The notes: generated by a model from the letters alone, not told the origin. DNA of 11,311 nucleotides from CAZUMJ01 sp964621605 (GCA_964621605.1 CAZUMJ010000058.1:1-11311); one strand, 5' to 3'; positions 1-5,934 are shown, counted from the stretch's first letter. Made by a program: numbers and translations.

Positions 1-507
1 GTGCCCGCCGACGACTACACCGACCCGGCGCCGTTCACGTCGTTCACGCACTTCGACGGCACCACCGAGCTGAGCCGTGACATCGCGGCGCTGGGCATCT
101 ACCCGGCCGTGGACCCGTTGGCGTCGACCTCCACCATCCTCGCCCCCGAGGTGGTCGGCCAGCGTCACTACGACGTGGCCCGCAAGGTGCAGCAGATCCT
201 GCAGCGCTACAAGGAGCTCCAGGACATCATCGCCATCCTCGGTCTCGACGAGCTCTCCGAGGAAGACAAGGTCACCGTGCAGCGGGCCCGCAAGGTGCAG
301 CGGTTCTTGTCGCAGCCGATGTACGTCGCCAAGCCGTTCACCGGTCTTGAGGGTGTCACCACCCCGGTTGCGGAGACCGTCGACTCGTTCGAAGCCCTCA
401 TCAACGGTGACCTCGACGACCTGCCCGAGCAGGCCTTCCTCAACGTGGGTGGCGCAGACGCCGCCCGCGAGAAGGCCGCCAAGCTCCAGGAGGAGGCCGA
501 GGCGTGA
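1..507 (+). CDS. atpD: F1F0 ATP synthase subunit beta, C-terminal fragment
   Basis: This is the C-terminal 168 residues of the catalytic beta subunit of F-type ATP synthase, which makes ATP from ADP and phosphate on the cytoplasmic F1 head. The gene is cut by the left edge of the window. The GTG at base 1 is an internal valine codon, because the family reads V-P-A-D-D-Y-T-D-P-A-P at this place. Fragment residues 83-89 are DELSEED, the conserved loop that touches the gamma subunit and couples rotation to catalysis. The following R-A-R-K-V-Q-R-F-L-S-Q-P stretch is also typical. The P-loop lies upstream, outside the window. The gene ends with TGA and is followed after 40 bases by atpC, the usual order at the end of an atp operon. 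The tail is rich in Ala, Glu and Lys, as is common in this subunit. Confidence 0.97.
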   Translation: MPADDYTDPAPFTSFTHFDGTTELSRDIAALGIYPAVDPLASTSTILAPEVVGQRHYDVARKVQQILQRYKELQDIIAILGLDELSEEDKVTVQRARKVQRFLSQPMYVAKPFTGLEGVTTPVAETVDSFEALINGDLDDLPEQAFLNVGGADAAREKAAKLQEEAEA

Positions 508-547
508 TGCCTCGGTCCCGTCCGTCCGATAGCCGAGAGGTGCAGCG

Positions 548-934
548 ATGACCTTGCAGGTCGACGTGGTGTCGCCAGACCGCATCCTGTGGTCCGGCGA
601 GGCGAACATGGTGATCGCCCGCACGGTGGGTGGGGGCGACATCGCGTTCCTCACCGGTCACACGCCGATCGTCGGTGCGCTGGCCGTCTCGGTCGTGACG
701 ATTCGTTCCGACTCTGGCGACCAGGTCGTCGCGGTGCACGGCGGCTTCGTCGAGGTCTCCAACGACAAGGTGACCGTGCTGTCAGACGTCGCCGAGCTGG
801 CCGACCACATCGACGTCGCCCGTGCGGAGGAACTGCTGGCCTGGGCCGAGGAGCGCCTGCGTCACGAGCACGACGCCGAGGCCGAGGGCGCGCTTGCCCG
901 GGCCCAGCTTCGCCTCGACGTCGCGACGCGCTGA
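548..934 (+). CDS. atpC: F1F0 ATP synthase subunit epsilon
   Basis: This 128-residue protein is the epsilon subunit of ATP synthase, part of the central stalk, which couples F1 to the c-ring and can inhibit ATP hydrolysis. The N-terminal beta-sandwich is recognisable from L-Q-V-D-V-V-S-P-D-R near the start and from the G-H-T-P-I-V-G-A-L segment at about residues 37-45. The last 45 residues or so are rich in Ala, Glu and Arg and fit the two-helix C-terminal domain. It is slightly shorter than the 139-residue E. coli protein. The ATG at 548 has a GAGAGG Shine-Dalgarno at 535-540 with 7 bases of spacing. The gene lies 40 bases after atpD and is probably the last of the operon, since the next gene is on the opposite strand. 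Confidence 0.96.
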   Translation: MTLQVDVVSPDRILWSGEANMVIARTVGGGDIAFLTGHTPIVGALAVSVVTIRSDSGDQVVAVHGGFVEVSNDKVTVLSDVAELADHIDVARAEELLAWAEERLRHEHDAEAEGALARAQLRLDVATR

Positions 935-971
935 TCGAGCACGGGCGGGCCTGCCACGGGGCCGAGCGCCA

Positions 972-988
972 GCGCCTCTGTCAGGCGC
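972..988. terminator. Candidate hairpin between convergent genes
   Basis: GCGCCT at 972-977 and AGGCGC at 983-988 form a perfect 6-bp stem with a 5-base loop. It lies between the stop of atpC at 934 and the stop of the minus-strand gene at 997, where a shared terminator would be expected. No T-tract follows on either strand, so this is not a classic intrinsic terminator. It could be a bidirectional pause or transcript-end hairpin. Confidence 0.35.
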
Positions 989-996
989 GGCGTCCG

Positions 997-1236
997 TCAG
1001 GCAGGAATCACGCTGACATTCGCGCCGACCACCTGAGGGCCCCAGCCCGGTCGGAGCGACTCGAGCGCACGCGAGGCGAGGATGCCCTTGTCGCCGTGCC
1101 AGCCCTCGGGGGTGCGCACGGTGACCTGCATCATGCCGTCGCGGTCGACGGCAGTGACGGTGATGCCGGCGGCAGCGAGGGAGGCTGCGATCTCTCCGGC
1201 GAGGGCGGCGCGCTTGTCGGTCATCACAGCTGCCAT
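997..1236 (-). CDS. Small conserved-looking protein of unknown function (79 aa)
   Basis: This minus-strand gene encodes 79 residues. I do not recognise its family. The start is well supported: ATG at 1236 is preceded by a perfect AGGAGG (1249-1244) with 7 bases of spacing. A second in-frame ATG at 1224 has no such site. The protein begins with a short helix-like stretch (M-T-D-K-R-A-A-L-A-G-E-I-A-A-S-L), then alternating hydrophobic residues (I-T-V-T-A-V-D-R-D-G-M-M-Q-V-T-V-R-T). These suggest a small alpha/beta fold, and the end (G-A-N-V-S-V-I-P-A) looks like another strand. There is no signal peptide, membrane segment or cysteine. It faces atpC tail to tail and has the dyad-rich spacer upstream. 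Longer in-frame extensions up to 1704 cross repeat DNA and are unlikely to be coding. Confidence 0.7.
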   Translation of the reverse strand: MAAVMTDKRAALAGEIAASLAAAGITVTAVDRDGMMQVTVRTPEGWHGDKGILASRALESLRPGWGPQVVGANVSVIPA

Positions 1237-1318
1237 GTCGTGGCCTCCTGGTACGGTGCGACACCCCCTGTGGCGCACGTCATGGACTGATCGTCCGCGT
1301 TGCACGCGCGAGGCGGGA

Positions 1319-1366
1319 GGGACCAAGGTCCCGACGTCCGCGGGACCGCCGTCACGTCCTGTGGAC
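1319..1366. repeat. Cluster of GGGACC/GGTCCC inverted repeats
   Basis: GGGACC at 1319-1324 and GGTCCC at 1327-1332 form a near-palindrome with a 2-base centre. The same GGTCCC also pairs with GGGACC at 1342-1347 across 9 bases. A further dyad, GTCC-TGT-GGAC, lies at 1356-1366. Three dyads in 48 bases lie 70 to 120 bases upstream of the minus-strand gene that starts at 1236. They could be operator sites or an RNA stem in its leader. No function can be assigned. Confidence 0.4.
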
Positions 1367-1418
1367 TGCCGCGCCGAGTGCGTCGCGGACGCCCGTCCCA
1401 TTTCCGCTGCCCTTCCCC

Positions 1419-1474
1419 GTTCTCGGCCCCGATTCGTTCCATTCCTGGTGTTCTGGGCCCCGATTTGTCCCACT
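1419..1474. repeat. Imperfect 25-bp direct repeat, 31 bp apart
   Basis: Two copies start at 1419 and 1450 and share the core GGCCCCGATT. They match at 21 of 25 positions. They form the left part of a repeat-rich block in the 380-base spacer between the small minus-strand gene (start 1236) and the fusion gene (start 1617). I see no convincing gene in this spacer: reading frames across it give low-complexity, Arg- and Pro-rich products. Confidence 0.55.
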
Positions 1475-1475
1475 T

Positions 1476-1564
1476 CTGCACGCTTTCGGTGCCGAGAAGG
1501 CTGGTGCGCCGCGGGTTGCCGCCCGCGGGTTGCCGCCGCGGGCTGCACGCTTTCGGTGCCGAGA
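1476..1564. repeat. Perfect 22-bp direct repeat flanking a 14-bp tandem repeat
   Basis: An identical 22-bp sequence beginning CTGCACGCTTTCGGTG occurs at 1476-1497 and 1543-1564, 67 bases apart. Between them GCGGGTTGCCGCC occurs twice, at 1511-1523 and 1525-1537, with a 14-base period. A perfect 22-mer twice within 90 bases is not expected by chance. Together with the 1419-1474 repeat it makes a structured intergenic block of about 145 bases ending 52 bases before the next start codon. It may be a short dispersed intergenic repeat or a set of binding sites. Confidence 0.7.
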
Positions 1565-1604
1565 CGGACCCTGGGCGGACGGCAGGCGTCGTGCGGACCA
1601 CCGG

Positions 1605-1610
1605 TAGGGT
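1605..1610 (+). promoter_or_regulatory. -10 box for a leaderless transcript
   Basis: TAGGGT fits the actinobacterial TAnnnT -10 pattern and ends 6 bases before the ATG at 1617, so transcription would begin at or next to the start codon. No good Shine-Dalgarno precedes that ATG, which agrees with a leaderless mRNA. No clear -35 box is seen. Confidence 0.5.
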
Positions 1611-1616
1611 GCGCCC

Positions 1617-2618
1617 ATGCCGCGCCATCGCCTTGGGGTCGCGTTGCTCCTGCCCGCTCACCAGGCGGCGGAGGTCGATGCCCTGCGAAGCGCGCTGGGA
1701 ACATCAGAGGCTGACCGCTTTCGCATCGCCCCCCACCTCACCTTGGTGCCCCCGGTGAACGTGCGTGAAGAGGCGCTTCCAGAGGTGTATGGCCTCCTCT
1801 CTGCGCTCGCCGCCGAGACCAGGCCGTTGAAGGTCACCCTCGGCCCCCCGACGACGTTCCTCCCGCCGACCTCGGTGCTGTACCTGGCGGTGAACGCGCG
1901 CGAAGAAGCGCAGGAGGCTGATGATGACGTCATCGCACGTCTCCGACGCCTCCGAGATGGAGCCTTCCAGCCCCCGTTGTCTCGGCCGATGGGGCGGCCC
2001 TTCGTCCCCCACGTCACGCTGCATGAGCACCTGACGCCGCCGGCATGTGCAGCGGCGATCACTGCCCTGGGTCACGCGGCGATCGACGTGACGTTCCGCG
2101 GTGTGCACCTCATGGAGCAGTTCCACGGCGACCAGTACGGCTCGATGTGGCGTCCCCGCCAAGACTGGGCCTTCTCGGAGCCTGCGGTGGTCGCGCGGGG
2201 CGGGCTTGAGCTGAGCCTGACCGAGTCAGACTCGCCACCGCCCGATGCCCTGCGCATTCCGGGCGTGGCGGAATGGACGGCCTGCGCTCCGATGGGGCAA
2301 CCGCTCACGGTGACGGCGCGGCGAGGTGACGACGTTGTGGGCTGCACGCTCGCGGTCTTCAGGGGCGAGGTCGCCGAGCTCCGTGGCGTCATCGTCGTGG
2401 AAGGGCACCGGCGGGAGGGCATCGGTCGACATCTGCTCGGTCGGATGGCGTCGCTGCTCCATGATCGCGGCGCTTGGGATCAGGTCGGCTGGGCTCCCCG
2501 CGATCCGGGCGTCGAGGGATTCCTGCGTGCGCTGAACTGGATGCCGGATCGCTCCCACGGGGGGAGTGGCGCCTGGCCGGCGGCGGACGGACGTCAGCGA
2601 TGGACGGCTGCGAAGTAG
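1617..2618 (+). CDS. 2H phosphoesterase (2'-5' RNA ligase-like) fused to GNAT acetyltransferase
   Basis: This 333-residue protein appears to join two enzymes. Residues 1 to about 185 look like a 2H phosphoesterase. They carry the paired H-x-T-x signatures at 40-43 (HLTL) and 132-135 (HVTL), each followed by a hydrophobic or proline-rich stretch, as in LigT/2'-5' RNA ligase-like proteins that act on 2',3'-cyclic or 2'-5' phosphodiester bonds. Residues from about 195 to 312 look like a GNAT domain. L-R-G-V-I-V-V at 256-261 leads into R-R-E-G-I-G at 265-270, the acetyl-CoA pyrophosphate loop, and G-F-L-R-A-L-N-W at 301-308 resembles the late GNAT motif. A linker rich in Ser, Pro and Asp (about 200-215) separates the halves. 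The protein should be cytoplasmic. Substrates are unknown. The start at 1617 is supported by the TAGGGT box just upstream. The stop codon overlaps the first unit of the tandem array. Confidence 0.85.
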   Translation: MPRHRLGVALLLPAHQAAEVDALRSALGTSEADRFRIAPHLTLVPPVNVREEALPEVYGLLSALAAETRPLKVTLGPPTTFLPPTSVLYLAVNAREEAQEADDDVIARLRRLRDGAFQPPLSRPMGRPFVPHVTLHEHLTPPACAAAITALGHAAIDVTFRGVHLMEQFHGDQYGSMWRPRQDWAFSEPAVVARGGLELSLTESDSPPPDALRIPGVAEWTACAPMGQPLTVTARRGDDVVGCTLAVFRGEVAELRGVIVVEGHRREGIGRHLLGRMASLLHDRGAWDQVGWAPRDPGVEGFLRALNWMPDRSHGGSGAWPAADGRQRWTAAK

Positions 2619-2793
2619 CAACGGTCGCTGCCAGATAGNNNNNNNNNNNNNNNNNNNNNNNNNNNNNNNNNNNNNNNNNNNNNNNNNNNNNNNNNNNNNN
2701 NNNNNNNNNNNNNNNNNNNNNNNNNNNNNNNNNNNNNNCGGTCGCTGCCAGATAGCAACGGTCGCCGCGAAGGAGCAACGGTCGCTGGAATGT
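2617..2793. repeat. 20-bp tandem repeat array, interrupted by an assembly gap
   Basis: Units of 20 bp start with the constant 12-mer AGCAACGGTCGC followed by 8 variable bases. Visible units begin at 2617 (complete), 2637 (only 2 bases before the gap), one whose last 15 bases show at 2739-2753, 2754 (complete) and 2774 (complete). The 2617 unit and the truncated one share the tail TGCCAGAT, while the units at 2754 and 2774 end in CGCGAAGG and TGGAATGT, so the array decays towards its right end. It begins inside the stop codon of the 2H-GNAT gene and lies 185 bases before the fcl start. The stretch 2794-2977 holds no gene; a weak TAGCCT box at 2907-2912 is the only promoter-like word seen there. 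Function is unknown. Confidence 0.85.
2639..2738. other. Assembly gap, 100 N
   Basis: Exactly 100 N. Both flanks are 20-bp array units, so the gap lies inside the array and was probably caused by it. The true length is unknown. If the array stays in register, the missing length is 3 plus a multiple of 20 bases, which 100 is not, so 100 is likely a placeholder. Confidence 0.95.
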
Positions 2794-2977
2794 TGTCCGG
2801 GGTTTGTATGCGACCTCGCTCCCCGTGGCCGACCGTCCCGGCACGCGGTCGACGGCGAGGTGGGGCATGGCCGAGCGGATTCGGCGGTCCGCGGGGGAGC
2901 CGGCGGTAGCCTGGGGGACGCACAGACGTCGTGCACCCCGTGTGGCAGAGACCGTCGCCGAGAAAGGACGCGAGCCG

Positions 2978-3949
2978 ATGACGACGACCCTCCCACCGGA
3001 CGCCCGCATCTTCGTGGCAGGACACCGTGGTCTTGTCGGGTCAGCGATCCTGCGTCGCCTCGAGGCAGAGGGCTTCTCGAACTTGCTGGTCGCAGGCCGC
3101 GAGCAGCTCGACCTTCGTGATCAGGCGGCAGTGAACTACTGGTTCAAGGCGAACCGGCCTGATTTCGTCTTCCTCGTGGCGGGCACCGTCGGCGGCATCC
3201 TTGCGAACTCCACCCGCCCGGCCGAGTTCCTCTACGACAACATGATGATCCACGCGACCGTCGTGCATGCGGCCCACCTGTTCGAGGTACGCAAGCTGCT
3301 GTACCTCGGTAGCTCCTGCATCTACCCACGCCTGGCCGACCAGCCCATCACCGAGGACGCCCTGCTCACCGGCCCGCTGGAGCCCACCAATGAGGCGTAC
3401 GCCCTCGCCAAGATCGCCGGCATCAAGCTCTGCGATTCCTATCGCACCCAGTACGGCTGCAACTTCATCTCGGCGATGCCGACCAACCTGTACGGCCCGA
3501 ACGACAACTTCGATCTCACCTCCAGCCACGTCCTGCCAGCCCTCATCCGCAAGTTCCACGACGCAAAGTTGGCCGGCGCGTCGACGGTGGAGGTGTGGGG
3601 GTCGGGTACGCCTCGCCGAGAGTTCCTCCATGTCGACGACCTCGCGGACGCCTGCCTGTTCCTCATGCAGACCTACGAAGCGCCCGGCCCGATAAACGTT
3701 GGTACCGGGCTCGACGTCACCATCCGTGAGCTGGCCGAGACCGTCGGCGGCATCGTCCACCCCGGCGCCGAGCTGCGCTTCGACGCAACGAAGCCCGACG
3801 GCACGCCGCGCAAGGTGCTCGACGTCTCGCGCCTTGCGTCGCTGGGCTGGACCGCTTCGACCGAGTTGGCTGCGGGCATCGCGTCGACCTACGAGTGGTT
3901 CCTCTCGCACCACGACTCGCTCCGAACCCGCACCTCGCAGGTCGCCTGA
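2978..3949 (+). CDS. fcl: GDP-L-fucose synthase
   Basis: This 323-residue short-chain dehydrogenase converts GDP-4-keto-6-deoxy-mannose to GDP-L-fucose with NADPH, by epimerisation at C3 and C5 followed by reduction at C4. The NADP-binding loop G-H-R-G-L-V-G is at residues 15-21. The catalytic set matches the E. coli enzyme with an offset of 5: Ser112 and Cys114 in GSSCIYP, Tyr141 and Lys145 in YALAK, and His184 in SSHVLPAL. The PTNLYGPNDNFD segment is also typical. Length is normal for the family. ATG at 2978 was chosen because AAAGGA at 2963-2968 lies 9 bases upstream and the protein then begins just before the Rossmann strand. An upstream in-frame ATG at 2804 would add 58 residues unlike the family. 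The gmd partner gene is not in the window. The next gene starts 71 bases downstream. Confidence 0.94.
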   Translation: MTTTLPPDARIFVAGHRGLVGSAILRRLEAEGFSNLLVAGREQLDLRDQAAVNYWFKANRPDFVFLVAGTVGGILANSTRPAEFLYDNMMIHATVVHAAHLFEVRKLLYLGSSCIYPRLADQPITEDALLTGPLEPTNEAYALAKIAGIKLCDSYRTQYGCNFISAMPTNLYGPNDNFDLTSSHVLPALIRKFHDAKLAGASTVEVWGSGTPRREFLHVDDLADACLFLMQTYEAPGPINVGTGLDVTIRELAETVGGIVHPGAELRFDATKPDGTPRKVLDVSRLASLGWTASTELAAGIASTYEWFLSHHDSLRTRTSQVA

Positions 3950-4020
3950 GCTGGCGGCGCACCGCAGGCGAGGCTCGTGCGGGTCGCCAAGCCGGCGGAG
4001 CGCCTGCTAGACCACCTGCG

Positions 4021-5130
4021 GTGCGAGGCCTGATCTTGTCGGGCGGGGCCGGCACCCGTCTCCGCCCTATCACCCACACCAGCGCCAAGCAGTTGGTTCC
4101 GGTCGCCAACAAGCCGATCCTCTTCTACGGTATCGAGCACATGGCGGCCGCGGGCATCACCCAGATCGGGATCGTCGTCGGTGAGACGCAAGACGAGATC
4201 ATCGGCGCCGTGGGCGACGGCTCCACCTTCGGCGTCGAGGTCACCTACATCCCGCAGGAGCAGCCGCTCGGGCTCGCCCACTGCGTGCTGATCGCCCGCG
4301 AGTTCCTTGGCGACGAGGACTTCGTGATGTACCTCGGCGACAACCTGCTGCGCTCAGGGATCGCCGATTTCGTGGCGGCTTTCGAAGCAGATCGCCGGCG
4401 TAGCGCGCACCCAGAGCTCGGCGAGGTCGGGGTGGAGCCGCCGAGCGCGCAGATCCTGTTGGCGCGCGTGCCTGACCCGGAGCGGTTCGGTGTCGCCGAG
4501 GTCGGGTCTGACGGCCAGGTGAAGCGGCTCGTCGAGAAGCCTGTCGTACCCCCGTCCGACTTGGCGCTGGTGGGCGTGTACCTGTTCGACGCGGCGATCC
4601 ATGAGGCCGTCCGGGCGATCGACCCGTCGCCACGAGGTGAGCTCGAGATCACCGACGCGATCCAGTGGCTCATCGACTCGGGACGTCGGGTGCGCCACGA
4701 GGTCGTGGACGGCTGGTGGATCGACACCGGCAAGCTCGACCCGCTCCTCGAAGGCAACCGGCTGGTGCTCGAGACGCTCGAGCCCCGAGTCGACGGCGAG
4801 GTCGACGGGCGCTCTCGCATCGAGGGCAGGGTTGTGGTGCAGCCGGGTGCACAGATCATCGGCTCGACCGTGCGCGGTCCGGCGATCATCGGGTGCAACA
4901 CCATCGTGCGTGACAGCTACATCGGGCCCTACACGTCGATCTACCACGACTGCGAGATCGTCGACACCGAGATCGAGCATTCGGTGGTGCTGGCGGAGAG
5001 CTCGATCGTCGGTGTCCCCCGCATGCAGGATTCGCTCGTCGGGCGTCAGGTCAGCGTGACCCGATCGCAGCGCCGACCGGTTGCGACCCGCCTGATGCTC
5101 GGCGACCACTCGGTTGTCGACCTCGGGTGA
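4021..5130 (+). CDS. rmlA: Glucose-1-phosphate thymidylyltransferase, long form
   Basis: This 369-residue nucleotidyltransferase should make dTDP-glucose from glucose 1-phosphate and dTTP, the first step towards dTDP-deoxysugars. The signature G-G-A-G-T-R-L-R-P is at residues 8-16, followed by K-Q-L-V-P-V-A-N-K-P at 23-32, Y-L-G-D-N at 104-108, F-G-V-A-E at 156-160 and V-E-K-P at 171-174. Residues from about 262 to 345 form a hexapeptide-like left-handed beta-helix (for example V-V-V-Q-P-G-A-Q-I-I-G-S-T-V). That marks the long, RmlA-long type rather than the 290-residue enzyme of E. coli. Residues about 122-142 (RRRSAHPELGEVG) look like an insertion relative to the usual family. The GTG start at 4021 puts the signature at the usual distance. 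An in-frame start at 3895 would overlap fcl and add a low-complexity leader. No Shine-Dalgarno is seen; TAGACC at 4008-4013 may serve a leaderless mRNA. Confidence 0.9.
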   Translation: MRGLILSGGAGTRLRPITHTSAKQLVPVANKPILFYGIEHMAAAGITQIGIVVGETQDEIIGAVGDGSTFGVEVTYIPQEQPLGLAHCVLIAREFLGDEDFVMYLGDNLLRSGIADFVAAFEADRRRSAHPELGEVGVEPPSAQILLARVPDPERFGVAEVGSDGQVKRLVEKPVVPPSDLALVGVYLFDAAIHEAVRAIDPSPRGELEITDAIQWLIDSGRRVRHEVVDGWWIDTGKLDPLLEGNRLVLETLEPRVDGEVDGRSRIEGRVVVQPGAQIIGSTVRGPAIIGCNTIVRDSYIGPYTSIYHDCEIVDTEIEHSVVLAESSIVGVPRMQDSLVGRQVSVTRSQRRPVATRLMLGDHSVVDLG

Positions 5131-5226
5131 GTCGCCGCGCTGGACCTGCTGTGGGGTGGGTCGCCTGGCACGCAGCGTCGTCGGGAATCCAACCTGGTTC
5201 AGGTCGTATCGCAAGGGGAGGCCGAG

Positions 5227-5793
5227 ATGGCTGAGGTAGTCGAGTCGGACATCATCGCCGGCGTGCGGTTCGTCGATCCCGTCGTGCACGGCGACGCACG
5301 GGGCTACTTCGTCGAGACCTACCGGCGTTCGTGGTTCCCCGGCGGGAGGGAGATGGTGCAGGCCAATCGTGGCGACCGGCAGGCGGGCGCCCTCGTGGGC
5401 TTGCACTACCACCTGCACCAGGCCGACTACTGGTACGTGCCGTTCGGTCGGGCGCGGGTGGTGCTGCACGATCTCCGCGAGGGGTCGGTGACCGACGGCG
5501 CGACCCTCAGCTTCGACCTCGGGGTGCAGGCCGACGGCACGATGTCGCACCGCGGGGTGTACATACCGCCGGGCGTGGCGCACGGGTTCGCCGCCCTCAC
5601 CGACATGACGATCACCTACCTGGTCGACGGGTACTACAACCCGGCAGACGAGTTGGGCGTTGCGTGGGATGACCCTGCGGTGGCGGCCGACTGGGGCCTG
5701 ACCGATCCGGTGCTCTCCGCCCGTGACGTCGCGAACCCCCGCCGCGATGCGATCGAGCCCATGTGGCGCCCCCACGTGGCACTCCGGACCTGA
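5227..5793 (+). CDS. RmlC-like dTDP-4-keto-sugar epimerase (cupin)
   Basis: This 188-residue protein belongs to the RmlC cupin family, which epimerises dTDP-4-keto-6-deoxyglucose at C3 and/or C5. Family features are D-A-R-G-Y-F-V-E at 23-30, G-L-H-Y at 58-61 with the catalytic base His60, I-P-P-G-V-A-H-G-F at 113-121, the catalytic Tyr131 in Y-L-V-D-G-Y-Y, and W-D-D-P at 147-150 with L-S-A-R-D at 163-167. Two usual active-site residues differ. The Arg before G-L-H is Val57, and the Lys in the Q-x-K-L-V motif aligns with Asp67 in H-Q-A-D-Y-W-Y-V. It may therefore be a subfamily with another substrate or only one epimerisation. ATG at 5227 follows AAGGGGAGG at 5213-5221 with 5 bases of spacing, the strongest ribosome site in the cluster. 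It lies 96 bases after rmlA in the same direction. Confidence 0.85.
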   Translation: MAEVVESDIIAGVRFVDPVVHGDARGYFVETYRRSWFPGGREMVQANRGDRQAGALVGLHYHLHQADYWYVPFGRARVVLHDLREGSVTDGATLSFDLGVQADGTMSHRGVYIPPGVAHGFAALTDMTITYLVDGYYNPADELGVAWDDPAVAADWGLTDPVLSARDVANPRRDAIEPMWRPHVALRT

Positions 5794-5795
5794 GG

Positions 5796-5824
5796 TTGCC
5801 CGCACACTCCCCGCACGCTACACT
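5796..5824 (+). promoter_or_regulatory. Candidate sigma-A type promoter
   Basis: TTGCCC at 5796-5801 and TACACT at 5819-5824 are separated by 17 bases, the optimal spacing for a housekeeping promoter. It lies immediately after the RmlC-like gene and about 110 bases before the GTG of the small gene at 5935, which it would serve with a leader of about 100 bases. Confidence 0.55.
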
Positions 5825-5934
5825 TCCGTAGCACTTCCCCTGGGGCGTCTCTCGTGGACGCCGCCCACTCGGCCAGCCGCAGATGGCATGGCCGGTGCAC
5901 CGTTCGACTTCCGTCGTACCCAGAGGAGCAAATC

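Noticed and set aside
2617..2793. CRISPR array as the explanation of the 20-bp repeats
   Set aside because: The period is 20 bases with only 8 variable bases, no spacers of 30 bases or more, and no cas genes nearby.
2868..2884. Sequence like a tRNA D-arm (TGGCCGAGCGGATTCGG)
   Set aside because: No anticodon arm, T-arm or acceptor stem can be built around it, so the likeness is chance.
2804..2977. Upstream in-frame extension of fcl from ATG 2804
   Set aside because: It adds 58 Arg- and Pro-rich residues before the Rossmann fold, has no ribosome site, and ATG 2978 has a good one.
3895..4020. Longer rmlA start overlapping fcl
   Set aside because: The extra 42 residues are low-complexity and would put the G-G-A-G-T-R-L signature far from the N-terminus, unlike the family.
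5192..5204. ACCTG-GTT-CAGGT dyad before the RmlC-like gene
   Set aside because: A 5-bp stem with a 3-base loop is common by chance in this DNA. No promoter box is linked to it.
4354..5805. Long minus-strand frame (483 codons) opposite rmlA and the RmlC-like gene
   Set aside because: It spans two recognised genes on the other strand and has no recognisable motif; it is a GC-rich shadow.
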